A stretch of DNA of 64,000 bases from Bacteroidota bacterium (lineage in GTDB: Bacteria; Bacteroidota; Bacteroidia; Bacteroidales; Lentimicrobiaceae), in contig JAEZNO010000025.1 in assembly GCA_023441805.1 (NCBI GenBank), forward strand, positions 1 to 64,000, written 5' to 3'. This document shows, piece after piece, positions 36,038 to 45,480 of this stretch (position 1 is its first letter; each line of letters starts with the position of its first letter). The position numbers and the translations under genes are program-made. The notes under the pieces are model-generated. The model had not been told where the DNA came from, made no database searches, and worked only from the letters and a program-made list of their open reading frames with translations.

Positions 36038-37402
36038 ATGAAAAACTTTCCACGAAGTATATTAGTCGTTATAGTAAGTTCCCCCTTGTTCTTATCAACT
36101 GTTTCAGCAATATCCTCAACTTCCATTTATAAATTGGAGCCTGAATCAGCTGTTCCTAAACAAGATATTGTAGCCACTTCGTCAAATGATAGCAATAATG
36201 TCATAGCTCTGACACTTAATGAATGTCAGGAACTTGCCATGCGAAACTACCCGTTGGTGAAAAGCCTCGACCTGATAAAACAGAGTGGAGAATATTCAGT
36301 TTCGAATGCTAAATCAGGGTTTTTACCAACTCTATCAATAAATGGACAGTTTACTTACCAATCGGATGTTACCCGATTACCAATCGATCTTCCAAATATC
36401 TCTATTCCTGAAATTAATAAGGATCAATATAAAGTTTATGGTGAACTCAATCAGATTCTATTTGACGGTGGTATAAATCGCAACATTGTTAATGCTTCCA
36501 GAGCACAAGCTACGATTGAGGAGAAGTCACTTGAGACTGAATTGTATAAGATAAAAGAACAGGTTAATGAGATATACTTTGGAATCTTATCACTTGAAAG
36601 CCAAATTAAACAGGTTGAACTTCTAAGGAAAGATATCAGGGCCGGGTTAGAGAAAATTGAAGCTGCATTTGCTAATGGAACAGCTTTGAAAAGTGATGTA
36701 GATGTCATTAAAGCTGAAGAACTGAAAATTGGACAGCGCACTATCGAGCTAGAAGCTGCCCGCAAAGCCTATCTTCAAATGCTTTCAGTTTTTATCAATA
36801 GAGAATTTGATGAAAGAGCACAGTTAGAGGTTCCACCACAATTGATCATCAAGGATCAGATAATAAGACCAGAATTAGATTTGTATGAAGCAAGAATGCG
36901 AAGTTTGGATGTACAATTATCTTCATTAAAGGCAAAGAACCTGCCACGTCTCAATGCATTCGTTCAGGGAGGATATGGTTCACCAGGATTGAACATGCTT
37001 GATCCGGATGGCGACACATGGTACATTGCAGGACTAAGATTCGCTTATCCGCTAAACGGTCTTTATACTTTAAAAAGGGAAAAGCTGATTAACGATATCG
37101 CTAAACAGAACATTTCTATGCAACGGGAAACTTTCATTTTTAATACGACTCTGCAAACACAAAGGCAACTTATTGAAATAGAGAAATTTAGTGATCTCTT
37201 AAAGACTGATGACCAGTTGGTTGAATTACGTGAAAGTGTGAAGCAAGCCTCATTTGCCAAACTCGAAAACGGAGTGATAACCGGTTCAGATTATATAAGA
37301 GACATCATAGCATACGATCAGGCAGTCCAAACGAAACTACTTCACGAAATACAGTATTTACAGGCTCAATATAATCATCAATTAATTATCGGAAACAGAT
37401 AA
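36038..37402 (+). CDS. TolC-family outer-membrane efflux protein
   Basis: TolC proteins form trimeric outer-membrane tunnels for efflux pumps. A signal peptide spans about 1-24 (ending STVSA). The mature region has the repeated long-helix pattern: ALTLNECQELAMRNYP opens the first half, and strands such as QFTYQSDVT and NQILFDGG mark the barrel. Length 454 is typical. It is the first structural gene of the operon; the periplasmic adaptor follows after 15 bases. The candidate operator lies between it and the TetR gene. Confidence 0.9.
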   Translation: MKNFPRSILVVIVSSPLFLSTVSAISSTSIYKLEPESAVPKQDIVATSSNDSNNVIALTLNECQELAMRNYPLVKSLDLIKQSGEYSVSNAKSGFLPTLSINGQFTYQSDVTRLPIDLPNISIPEINKDQYKVYGELNQILFDGGINRNIVNASRAQATIEEKSLETELYKIKEQVNEIYFGILSLESQIKQVELLRKDIRAGLEKIEAAFANGTALKSDVDVIKAEELKIGQRTIELEAARKAYLQMLSVFINREFDERAQLEVPPQLIIKDQIIRPELDLYEARMRSLDVQLSSLKAKNLPRLNAFVQGGYGSPGLNMLDPDGDTWYIAGLRFAYPLNGLYTLKREKLINDIAKQNISMQRETFIFNTTLQTQRQLIEIEKFSDLLKTDDQLVELRESVKQASFAKLENGVITGSDYIRDIIAYDQAVQTKLLHEIQYLQAQYNHQLIIGNR

Positions 37403-37417
37403 TATAACAGCACTAAA

Positions 37418-38320
37418 ATGAAACAAACCGCAATAATATTCCTGCTGACTCTCAGTATAATTTCGTGCAGGAACAATAAAAATGAGTACGATGCTTCAGG
37501 ATCTTTCGAAGCACAGGAAATAATCATCTCAGCTGAATCTACCGGAGTAATAAGGCAATTTGAGATTGAGGAGGGTCAGGAACTGACGAAGGGTCAGGTT
37601 ATCGGATATATCGATACCACTCAATTGAGGCTGAAGAAAAAGCAGCTTGAGTCACAAATAAGTGCTATACTCAGTCGAAATCCACAGGCGAAAGTACAGA
37701 TTGCTGCACTTGAACTGCAATTGAAACAGGCCAATAGAGAACTGTCAAGAGTAGAGAATCTGAACAAAGCAGGTGCCGCAACCCAAAAGCAACTGGATGA
37801 TGCTTCCTCTCAGGTTACAATACTAGAAAGTCAGCTGGAAGCTTTAAAGTCGTCACTATCAGTAACCATATCAAGTCTGAGTGCAGAAACAACTCCGGTA
37901 AAGATGCAGATTGCCCAATTGGAAGATCAAATTGCAAAGAGCCGTTTGACCAGTCCGGTAAGCGGTACTGTCTTACTCAAATATGCTAATGAAAACGAAA
38001 TGGCAGTTGCCGGAAAGCCGTTATATAAGATAGCTGATGTTTCTTCGCTAATTCTAAGGGTCTATATAACAGGCGATCAGCTTCCGTTAATTAAACTTAA
38101 CCAGCAGGTTAAGGTGATGGTTGACAATGGATCTAAAACCTACAAGGAATATTCGGGTGTAATAGAGTGGATAAGCTCAAAATCAGAGTTCACCCCGAAA
38201 ACTATCCAGACTAAAGATGAGAGAGCTAATCTGGTTTACGCAGTTAAAATAAGAGTGCCAAACGATGGTTACCTGAAGATAGGTATGTACGGTGAAGTAA
38301 AATTTAGTGATCAAAAGTAA
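37418..38320 (+). CDS. HlyD-family periplasmic adaptor lipoprotein
   Basis: The adaptor joins the inner-membrane transporter to the TolC tunnel. The lipobox SIISC gives a lipid-anchored N-terminal cysteine near residue 17. A biotinyl-lipoyl-like half (SAESTGVIRQFEIEEGQELTKG region), a long coiled-coil hairpin (about 68-170) and a barrel domain follow. At 300 residues it is compact, like YbhG of E. coli. It is followed by the first ATPase gene after three bases, so coupling is tight. Confidence 0.88.
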   Translation: MKQTAIIFLLTLSIISCRNNKNEYDASGSFEAQEIIISAESTGVIRQFEIEEGQELTKGQVIGYIDTTQLRLKKKQLESQISAILSRNPQAKVQIAALELQLKQANRELSRVENLNKAGAATQKQLDDASSQVTILESQLEALKSSLSVTISSLSAETTPVKMQIAQLEDQIAKSRLTSPVSGTVLLKYANENEMAVAGKPLYKIADVSSLILRVYITGDQLPLIKLNQQVKVMVDNGSKTYKEYSGVIEWISSKSEFTPKTIQTKDERANLVYAVKIRVPNDGYLKIGMYGEVKFSDQK

Positions 38321-38323
38321 ACG

Positions 38324-39238
38324 ATGAATGCAATAGAAGTAAATGGAATAAGCAAGGTTTACGGCAAGGAGAAATTTGTGGCTGTCAACAATGTCTCATT
38401 TTCTGTTGAGAAGGGAGAGATCTTTGGCTTGATTGGTCCTGATGGAGCAGGTAAATCAAGCATTTTCAGGATACTGACCACTTTGCTACTACCTGATAGG
38501 GGAAATGCCAGGGTGGATGGCATGGATGTGGTGAAAGATTATAAGGCTATACGACAAGTGGTAGGGTATATGCCCGGTAAATTCTCATTGTACCAGGACC
38601 TGACTGTAGAAGAGAATCTTAATTTCTTTGCTACTATTTTCAATACCTCTATTGAAGAGAACTATTATCTTATTAAAGACATTTACAAGATGTTAGAGCC
38701 CTTTAAAGACAGAAGGGCAGGGAAACTCTCGGGAGGAATGAAACAGAAGCTGGCACTTTCTTGTGCGTTGATTCACAAGCCTGTAGTTCTCTTTCTTGAT
38801 GAACCTACTACAGGTGTTGATCCTGTATCACGAAAAGAATTTTGGGAAATGCTCAGGAAACTTAAGACTGAAGGTATAACTATCATGGTATCAACTGCTT
38901 ATATGGATGAAGCTTCACAATGTGACCGTCTGGCACTTGTACAACAAGGTAAGATATTAGCCATCAATACCCCTGATGGATTTATCCGTTCCTTCGATGA
39001 CTGCCTCTACCGATTGAGGTCAAAAAGCACTGTGAGATTATTAAATGATGTGAAACAATTTTCTAATTCTCTATATGCTTACCCTTATGGTGAAGATCTC
39101 CATATTACATTCAAACCCAATGAAGTAGAAGTCAGTAAACTAAAAGAATCTCTGACTGCCGGGGGGCATGAGGAGGTAATGATTCAATTGGAACAACCAT
39201 CTGTTGAAGACTGCTTCATTCACCTGTTACGATCTTGA
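38324..39238 (+). CDS. ABC transporter ATPase, first subunit (lacks H-loop histidine)
   Basis: A 304-residue ABC ATPase with Walker A GPDGAGKS, signature LSGGMKQ and Walker B VVLFLDEPT. The H-loop, normally with a histidine, reads STAYMDEA. The last 70 residues form an extra domain. With the next gene it corresponds to the two fused halves of E. coli YbhF; here they are separate. Because it has an intact signature but no H-loop His, it probably contributes one half of an asymmetric nucleotide site pair. Confidence 0.88.
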   Translation: MNAIEVNGISKVYGKEKFVAVNNVSFSVEKGEIFGLIGPDGAGKSSIFRILTTLLLPDRGNARVDGMDVVKDYKAIRQVVGYMPGKFSLYQDLTVEENLNFFATIFNTSIEENYYLIKDIYKMLEPFKDRRAGKLSGGMKQKLALSCALIHKPVVLFLDEPTTGVDPVSRKEFWEMLRKLKTEGITIMVSTAYMDEASQCDRLALVQQGKILAINTPDGFIRSFDDCLYRLRSKSTVRLLNDVKQFSNSLYAYPYGEDLHITFKPNEVEVSKLKESLTAGGHEEVMIQLEQPSVEDCFIHLLRS

Positions 39239-39271
39239 AAAATAAAAGACTTAGAAAATAAGAGCCTGCTA

Positions 39272-40015
39272 ATGAAGAATGAATATGTAATAGAAGTTGA
39301 GGGCCTGACAAAGAAATTCGGGACTTTCACAGCAGTTGATAACATAAGTTTCAATGTGTCAAAAGGTGAGATTTTTGGTTTTTTGGGAGCCAATGGAGCA
39401 GGGAAAACCACGGCTATGAGGATGCTGTGTGGTTTATCAGTTCCAACAACCGGTATAGCAAAAGTTGCAGGCTGCGATGTATATACCCAAACTGAAGAGA
39501 TAAAAGCCCGTATTGGATATATGAGTCAGAAATTTTCACTTTATGAGGATCTGACTGTGATAGAAAATATTGATTTTTTTGGAGGGATTTACAATCTACC
39601 TTCATCCACTATCAAGGAAAAGAGTGAGGAGATAGTCAACAGACTTGGTTTGACAAGACAGGCTAAGCAGTTGGTTGGATCATTACCTCCGGGATGGAAG
39701 CAAAAACTTGCATTCTCGGTAGCTATCCTCCATGAACCGGGTATCGTATTTTTGGATGAGCCCACCGGTGGGGTAGACCCCCTCACACGAAGGCAATTCT
39801 GGGATATGATCTATGAGGCTTCGTCAAAAGGGATAACCATCTTTGTTACCACTCATTATTTGGATGAAGCAGAATATTGCAACAGGATTTCAATTATGGT
39901 GGATGGACGTATTGATGCATTGGATACTCCCGCAGCTCTGAAAGCTAGATTCAATGCCGACAGTATGGATGAAGTATTTGTTCAATTAGCCAGAGGCGCA
40001 AAAAGAGGTGAATAA
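39272..40015 (+). CDS. ABC transporter ATPase, second subunit (degenerate signature)
   Basis: A 247-residue ABC ATPase. Walker A GANGAGKT, Walker B IVFLDEPT and the H-loop TTHYLDEA are intact, but the signature motif reads SLPPGWKQ instead of LSGGQ. This mirrors the C-terminal half of YbhF-type fused ATPases. With the preceding subunit it would form one consensus and one degenerate ATP site. The gene begins 33 bases after the first ATPase and 15 bases before the first permease. Confidence 0.88.
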   Translation: MKNEYVIEVEGLTKKFGTFTAVDNISFNVSKGEIFGFLGANGAGKTTAMRMLCGLSVPTTGIAKVAGCDVYTQTEEIKARIGYMSQKFSLYEDLTVIENIDFFGGIYNLPSSTIKEKSEEIVNRLGLTRQAKQLVGSLPPGWKQKLAFSVAILHEPGIVFLDEPTGGVDPLTRRQFWDMIYEASSKGITIFVTTHYLDEAEYCNRISIMVDGRIDALDTPAALKARFNADSMDEVFVQLARGAKRGE

Positions 40016-40030
40016 ATCAATATCAGCACT

Positions 40031-41137
40031 ATGAAACAATTCGTGGCTTTCGTAAAAAAGGAATTTGTACATGTATTCAGAGATCGAAGGACCTTACTCA
40101 TCCTTATCGGAATGCCAATGATGCAAATTCTCATCTTCGGGTTTGCCATTTCAGATGAAATCACCAATACGCAATTGGTAGTCATTGATAAAGCTAATGA
40201 TATAGCCTCACACAAACTTATCAGCCAAATTGATGCCAGTAAGTACTTTGATGTTAGTAATGCCCTCATTAACGAGAACGAAATTGAGGATGCTTTCCGA
40301 AAGGGGCGTTTAAAGGTAGTGATGGTTATTCCACCTAATTTCAATATTGAGTTAAACCATTCAAAAGCGACACAAATACAACTGATTGCTGATGCTTCTG
40401 ATCCCAATATGGCTAATTTGATTACAAATTATCTGAATGCAATTATTAAAGAATTCGGAAAGGACCAGAATGATTTAGGCTCAATACCATACATGATCTC
40501 ACCTGAAATTCGGATGCTTTACAATCCTCAATTGAAAAGTGCTCATAATTTCGTGCCGGGTGTTATGGCATTGGTACTTATGCTGGTTTGTGTAATGATG
40601 ACTGCAATTACAATAGTTAGAGAAAAGGAAACCGGTACGATGGAAGTATTATTGGTTTCTCCATTCAAACCATCATTAGTGCTGCTGGCTAAAGCCGTAC
40701 CTTATCTTGTATTGTCATGGGTAAATGTCACAACTATTGTTTTATTGAGCATTTTTGCCCTTAAGTTACCTGTAAATGGAAGTCTGTTACTGCTGTTTGC
40801 AGAGAGCACTCTTTTTATTGTGACTTGTTTGAGCATCGGCATTTTTATAAGTATTCGTACTAATTCTCAACAGGCAGCGATGCTGGTTTCGCTTATGGGA
40901 ATGTTGCTACCAACTGTTTTGTTTAGCGGTTTCATGTTTCCTCTTGAAAACATGCCTCAATTTCTAAGGTTGATTGCGAATGCAATTCCTGCCCGCTGGT
41001 TTTATGTTATAGTAAAGGACATTATGATCAAAGGATTAGGGTTCTCATTTATCTTAAAAGAAACCCTGGCTCTACTTATTATAACCTCGTTCTTTTTCAT
41101 TGTAAGCTTGAAAACCTTTAAACAAAGACTGGCATGA
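40031..41137 (+). CDS. ABC-2 type permease, first subunit
   Basis: A 368-residue ABC-2 permease of the YbhS/YbhR type. A first helix (about 20-45) is followed by a large periplasmic domain of around 140 residues. Five C-terminal helices come after the motif VREKETGTMEVLLVSP, which marks the cytoplasmic coupling loop. It pairs with the next gene to make a heterodimeric channel. The ends overlap the next gene by four bases. The substrate is unknown; a drug, bile-salt-like amphiphile or glycolipid are all possible for this family. Confidence 0.88.
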   Translation: MKQFVAFVKKEFVHVFRDRRTLLILIGMPMMQILIFGFAISDEITNTQLVVIDKANDIASHKLISQIDASKYFDVSNALINENEIEDAFRKGRLKVVMVIPPNFNIELNHSKATQIQLIADASDPNMANLITNYLNAIIKEFGKDQNDLGSIPYMISPEIRMLYNPQLKSAHNFVPGVMALVLMLVCVMMTAITIVREKETGTMEVLLVSPFKPSLVLLAKAVPYLVLSWVNVTTIVLLSIFALKLPVNGSLLLLFAESTLFIVTCLSIGIFISIRTNSQQAAMLVSLMGMLLPTVLFSGFMFPLENMPQFLRLIANAIPARWFYVIVKDIMIKGLGFSFILKETLALLIITSFFFIVSLKTFKQRLA

Positions 41138-42252
41138 GAACACTGAAGTATCTCTTAAAGAAGGAATTCAAACAGATATTCAGGAATAAGGCCATCCTGG
41201 CAATGATCATAGCCATGCCGATTATGCAACTATTGATCCTTCCTTTGGCAGCTGATTATGAAATAAAGAATATTAAACTAGTGGTAGTTGATAACGACCA
41301 CTCGGGTATGTCGAAAGAAATTGTAAACACTATTATCGCCTCTGGGTATTTCAAGCTTGTGGATTATAATCAGTCATATAAACGCTCACTCGATTATATT
41401 AAAGCTGATGAGGCCGACCTGATACTTGAAATACCTGTAAACTTTGAAAGAAATCTGATTCGGGAAAACGGGCAAAAGCTCTTTATTGCAGTAAATGCAA
41501 TCAATGGAACAAAAGCAAACTTAGGAGGGTCATATCTTACAAGAATCATTGGTGAGTACAATAAAGAATTATTGAATAAAATTAAAGTCTCTTCCACAAA
41601 TACACCTATTGGTGAAATAGATGTTAGCGGCATTAATTGGTTCAATCCACGCATGAATTACAGGTCGTTCATGGTGCCGGGAATCCTTGCTATACTGGTT
41701 ACAATGGTGGGAGGGTTTCTGACTGCTCTAAACATTGTAAAGGAAAAGGAAGTTGGAACCATCGAACAAATCAATGTAACACCCATCCGCAAACATCATT
41801 TTATACTTGGCAAACTTCTACCATTCTGGATACTTGGTAATGTGGTTTTTACCCTTGGAATGGCAGTAGCATGGCTGGTTTACGGGATAGTTCCTAATGG
41901 AAGCCTAATCACCATTTATGTTTTTATTTGGGTATATCTGCTGGCTGTAATGGGATTCGGGTTGCTAATTTCCACTTATAGCGAAACACAGCAACAAGCC
42001 ATGTTGGTAATGTTTTTCTTTATGATGGTTTTTATCTTGATGGGCGGACTCTTTACCAGCATTGACAGTATGCCCGGATGGGCTAAAGTCATTGCACGAC
42101 TAAATCCGGTAACGTATATCGTTGAAGTATTTCGTATGGTAATTCTTAAAGGCAGCAGCCTGAAAGATATAATGTCTCACATCACAGTAATTGCCTCATT
42201 TGCTGTTATATTAAATATATGGGCAGTGAAGAATTACAGGAAAACTGTTTGA
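41134..42252 (+). CDS. ABC-2 type permease, second subunit
   Basis: The second ABC-2 permease, 372 residues, has the same plan: one N-terminal helix, a periplasmic domain and a C-terminal helix bundle after VKEKEVGTIEQINVTP. It overlaps the first permease by ATGA, so the two are coupled. It is the last gene of the tetR-tolC-hlyD-ABC-ABC-permease-permease operon; a 335-base gap follows. Both permeases differ enough to predict a heterodimer that matches the two-ATPase pair. Confidence 0.88.
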   Translation: MRTLKYLLKKEFKQIFRNKAILAMIIAMPIMQLLILPLAADYEIKNIKLVVVDNDHSGMSKEIVNTIIASGYFKLVDYNQSYKRSLDYIKADEADLILEIPVNFERNLIRENGQKLFIAVNAINGTKANLGGSYLTRIIGEYNKELLNKIKVSSTNTPIGEIDVSGINWFNPRMNYRSFMVPGILAILVTMVGGFLTALNIVKEKEVGTIEQINVTPIRKHHFILGKLLPFWILGNVVFTLGMAVAWLVYGIVPNGSLITIYVFIWVYLLAVMGFGLLISTYSETQQQAMLVMFFFMMVFILMGGLFTSIDSMPGWAKVIARLNPVTYIVEVFRMVILKGSSLKDIMSHITVIASFAVILNIWAVKNYRKTV

Positions 42253-42587
42253 CTGCATAAAAAATAGTAATGAAATTATTTCGGTCAATTATTTATTTGA
42301 GTATAATTTCCCTAATTTAGCCATAGAAATCAAAGATTTGATATTTGATAATTAATATTTGATATTCAAAATTATAGAGGTTATAATGAATGAGAATCGT
42401 GAATACTGATTACGCGATATCAAAAATGAATATTGAATAAACAATTTGAATAGATGTCATAAACCTTCCGAAATAGAATAAATAACTGTATGAAGTCAGT
42501 TATGAACAAATAAGCGAAAAAACTAGAACAAAGATCAATCTCCAAGATTATTTATAAGTGAATGTTTGAATTTTAAACCCTAATTAG
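42253..42587. other. 335-base AT-rich gap between the efflux operon and pst
   Basis: No gene is seen. It contains near-repeats of GATATTTGATA around 42331-42372 that can pair with each other, and otherwise drifted AT-rich sequence. I could not find a clear TAnnTTTG box or a phosphate-regulon box directly upstream of pstS. Confidence 0.6.
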
Positions 42588-43559
42588 ATGAAATATTTTA
42601 ACTTTTTAGTAGTGGCCGTAATTGCTGTGATCCTGTTCAGTAGGTGTAGCAACAGAGATGAGCAAGCTGTGCGTAAAGCGGATGGTACTGTTAAAGGACG
42701 CATTACAATATCAGGAGCTTTTGCTCTCTATCCGATGGCAGTATTATGGGCTGAGGAATTTAAGAAACTCAATCCTGAAGTACGAATTGATATCTCTGCA
42801 GGAGGTGCCGGAAAAGGAATGACAGATGCGTTATCCGAAATGGTTGACTTGGGTATGTTTTCACGCGAAGTTACTGAAGCTGAAGTTGCCAAAGGCGCAT
42901 GGTATATTGCAGTTGCCAAAGATGCGGTAGTAGGTACATATAATCCGGAAAACCCTGTAGCAGATATGATAAATAAGAAAGGAATGACAAAGCAAATGCT
43001 TATCGACCTTTATCTGTACAATAAGTACCAAAATTGGGGTCAGCTTTATGAAACAGCCAACATTGTAGGTATAAATGTATATACACGTTCAGATGCTTGC
43101 GGTGCTGCTGAAATGTGGGGTAAATATCTTGGAAGTAATCAGGAATCACTAAAAGGAGTTGGGGTGTTTGGTGATCCCGGAATAGCCGATGCTATTAAGA
43201 AAGATATGACCGGTATTGGGTATAATAATGTGAATTATGCATATGATATGAGTACCCGTAAGCCATATACCGGAATTGCTGTTGTACCTCTTGACCTTAA
43301 TGAAGACGGGGAGATCAGTGATGATGAGCGTTTCTATGATTCACTTGACGAGATTATGGATGCGATTGCTTCAGGTAAGTATCCTTCACCTCCTGCACGC
43401 GACTTATATTTTGTTGCAAAAGGTAAACCTAAAAATATTGCCGTTCTCGCCTTCCTGGAGTGGATTGTAACCGATGGCCAGAAATATGTACACAATGCAG
43501 GATATGTCAACCTTACCGAGGAGAAAGTCAAGAGTGAACTACAAAAACTTTCAGAGTAA
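42588..43559 (+). CDS. pstS: Phosphate ABC transporter substrate-binding lipoprotein PstS
   Basis: The lipobox LFSRC places a lipidated cysteine near residue 20. The mature protein is a periplasmic phosphate-binding fold with SGAFALYPMA (the SGSS/TxxP-like anion site), ISAGGAGKGM and the SDACGAAEMW loop, all characteristic of PstS. It delivers phosphate to PstCA. The gene opens the pstSCAB set. Its 3' end overlaps the pstC frame. Length 323 is usual for Bacteroidota. Confidence 0.88.
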   Translation: MKYFNFLVVAVIAVILFSRCSNRDEQAVRKADGTVKGRITISGAFALYPMAVLWAEEFKKLNPEVRIDISAGGAGKGMTDALSEMVDLGMFSREVTEAEVAKGAWYIAVAKDAVVGTYNPENPVADMINKKGMTKQMLIDLYLYNKYQNWGQLYETANIVGINVYTRSDACGAAEMWGKYLGSNQESLKGVGVFGDPGIADAIKKDMTGIGYNNVNYAYDMSTRKPYTGIAVVPLDLNEDGEISDDERFYDSLDEIMDAIASGKYPSPPARDLYFVAKGKPKNIAVLAFLEWIVTDGQKYVHNAGYVNLTEEKVKSELQKLSE

Positions 43560-44466
43560 GGATATAACCCGATTCTTTAAAGTCAAGAGGCATCTAAGGA
43601 GTCGCCTTCATACTGTTTGGATGATTATTGGCCTAATAGTGGTTATCCTATTGCCTTTCTTTCTTGGAGTGGGTCTATATATCAAATCAACTTATCTCCT
43701 TGAGAAGGAATCGCTACTTAAGCTTCTCTTTTCAGGCGATTGGCGGCCACTTTCGGGCGAGTTTGGGTTTGCACCTTTTATCGTAAGCTCAGTGTGGGTT
43801 ACAATAATCTCACTTCTAATTGCAGCTCCCATCTGTCTTCTCACTTCCATTCACCTTACTCAATATGCAAAAACCTGGGTGCTGAAAATTATGCACCCGG
43901 TAATAGATATTCTTGCAGGTATTCCTTCAGTAATATTTGGTGTTTGGGGAATACTGGTCATCGTACCATTTATTTCCAAATATTTAGCTCCATTTTTCGG
44001 TGAAAAGACTTCCGGTTACAGTATTCTGGCCGGAGGATTCGTTCTGGCTGTGATGATAATTCCGTTCATACTGAATATTCTGATAGAAGTCTTTAAAACT
44101 CTGCCCGATGAACTAAAAGAGGCATCTCTGTCGTTGGGCGCCACTAAATGGCAAACAATAAAACTTGTTCTACTGCGAAAAGCCTTTCCAGGTGTGATAT
44201 CAGCCTTCGGTTTAGGAGTTTCAAGAGCATTTGGTGAGACTATAGCTGTTTTAATGGTAGTAGGCAATGTGCCTTCAAGTCCAAAAGGGATTTTTCAGCC
44301 CGGCTATCCATTACCTGCTCTAATTGCTAATAATTATGGTGAAATGCTTTCCATCCCAATGTACGATTCTGCCCTTATGTTGGCAGCACTCGTTCTTTTT
44401 GTTGTAGTATTGTTATTTAATCTTGGCTCAAGAGTTGCTATTGCCAGACTTGAGGAAAAAGGGTAA
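43504..44466 (+). CDS. pstC: Phosphate ABC transporter permease PstC
   Basis: PstC is one of two inner-membrane permeases for phosphate. About six helices are predicted, with the coupling motif EASLSLGATKWQTIKLVLLRKAFPG-like region near the C-terminal third. The start is uncertain: the frame is open from 43474, an ATG occurs at 43504, and a GTG at 43534 follows a purine-rich AGGAGAAAG. Any of these overlaps the end of pstS by 26-86 bases. I list the 43504 ATG; the membrane part begins well after all three. pstA follows after an unusually long 156-base gap. Confidence 0.85.
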   Translation: MSTLPRRKSRVNYKNFQSKDITRFFKVKRHLRSRLHTVWMIIGLIVVILLPFFLGVGLYIKSTYLLEKESLLKLLFSGDWRPLSGEFGFAPFIVSSVWVTIISLLIAAPICLLTSIHLTQYAKTWVLKIMHPVIDILAGIPSVIFGVWGILVIVPFISKYLAPFFGEKTSGYSILAGGFVLAVMIIPFILNILIEVFKTLPDELKEASLSLGATKWQTIKLVLLRKAFPGVISAFGLGVSRAFGETIAVLMVVGNVPSSPKGIFQPGYPLPALIANNYGEMLSIPMYDSALMLAALVLFVVVLLFNLGSRVAIARLEEKG

Positions 44467-44622
44467 TCAAATTATGATTGATTGAATTAGGAGAGCCTCA
44501 ATAACAGATGAATAAACGCATGGAATTCACAATAATGATCAATGAATAAAAGGTAGGACGCTTGACGTTGAAAGGTGACACTGAATGCTGAACGTTAAAG
44601 GGTCGTAGGTAAGAAAAAGAGA

Positions 44623-45480
44623 ATGAGAAAATTCAGACATATAGAAGAGAGTTTCTTTAGGGTATTGATGTTTTTATCAACCAATATTATAGTCATTGCT
44701 CTTACAGTTATCATCTTCAGCATTCTTTATAAAGGACTGCCTTCACTCTCATGGGAGATGGTTACTCAATTACCCAAAGGTGGTTTCTATTTCGGAAAGG
44801 AGGGAGGGATTCTTAATGCAATTGTTGGCTCATTGTATCTGGCAATAGCAGCTACATTCCTTGCTTTATTGCTTGGTTTGCCTGTTGCTCTGATGATGAA
44901 TATTCATCTCATAAAATACAAGAAACTGGTTGATGGTATCAGGTTTTTCCTTGATCTACTATGGGGCGTTCCCTCTATTGTATATGGAGCCTTTGGATTT
45001 ACAGTAATGATCTATTTCGGATTAAAAACTTCACTTCTTGCAGGTATTTTTACTGTTACGCTGTTCATCATCCCTATAATGGTTAGAGCGATGGATGAAG
45101 TATTGAAAACCATCCCTCGCGGATTGCTTGAGACTTCCATGTCCCTGGGTTCTACACCATCCGAAATTTCATACAGAATTTATATTCGCCAGGTGACTTC
45201 AGGGCTAATTACAGCTGTATTGCTTGCTTTTGGAAGGGCTATAGGGGATGCTGCTTCGGTCTTATTTACAACAGGTTATACCGACCTGATGCCAACATCG
45301 CTTAACCAGCCGGCAGCTACTCTGCCATTAGCAATCTTTTTCCAATTAAGTTCACCTATTCCTGAAGTACAAAACAGAGCTTATGCCTCTGCAGTTGTGC
45401 TTACTATCATAATCCTGACAATAAGTATATCAGCAAGATTTTTCTCAAAACGGTATCATAAAAATCGTATTAAACAATAA
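44623..45480 (+). CDS. pstA: Phosphate ABC transporter permease PstA
   Basis: The second phosphate permease, 285 residues and about six helices. The coupling region LLETSMSLGSTPSEISYRI and the segment GRAIGDAASVLFT are hallmark PstA features. It overlaps pstB by one base (TAATG), so they are coupled. The 156-base stretch between pstC and pstA contains no gene; it looks like drifted intergenic sequence with short repeats such as GACGTTGAA/GAACGTTAA, so pstAB may also have their own transcription start. Confidence 0.9.
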   Translation: MRKFRHIEESFFRVLMFLSTNIIVIALTVIIFSILYKGLPSLSWEMVTQLPKGGFYFGKEGGILNAIVGSLYLAIAATFLALLLGLPVALMMNIHLIKYKKLVDGIRFFLDLLWGVPSIVYGAFGFTVMIYFGLKTSLLAGIFTVTLFIIPIMVRAMDEVLKTIPRGLLETSMSLGSTPSEISYRIYIRQVTSGLITAVLLAFGRAIGDAASVLFTTGYTDLMPTSLNQPAATLPLAIFFQLSSPIPEVQNRAYASAVVLTIIILTISISARFFSKRYHKNRIKQ

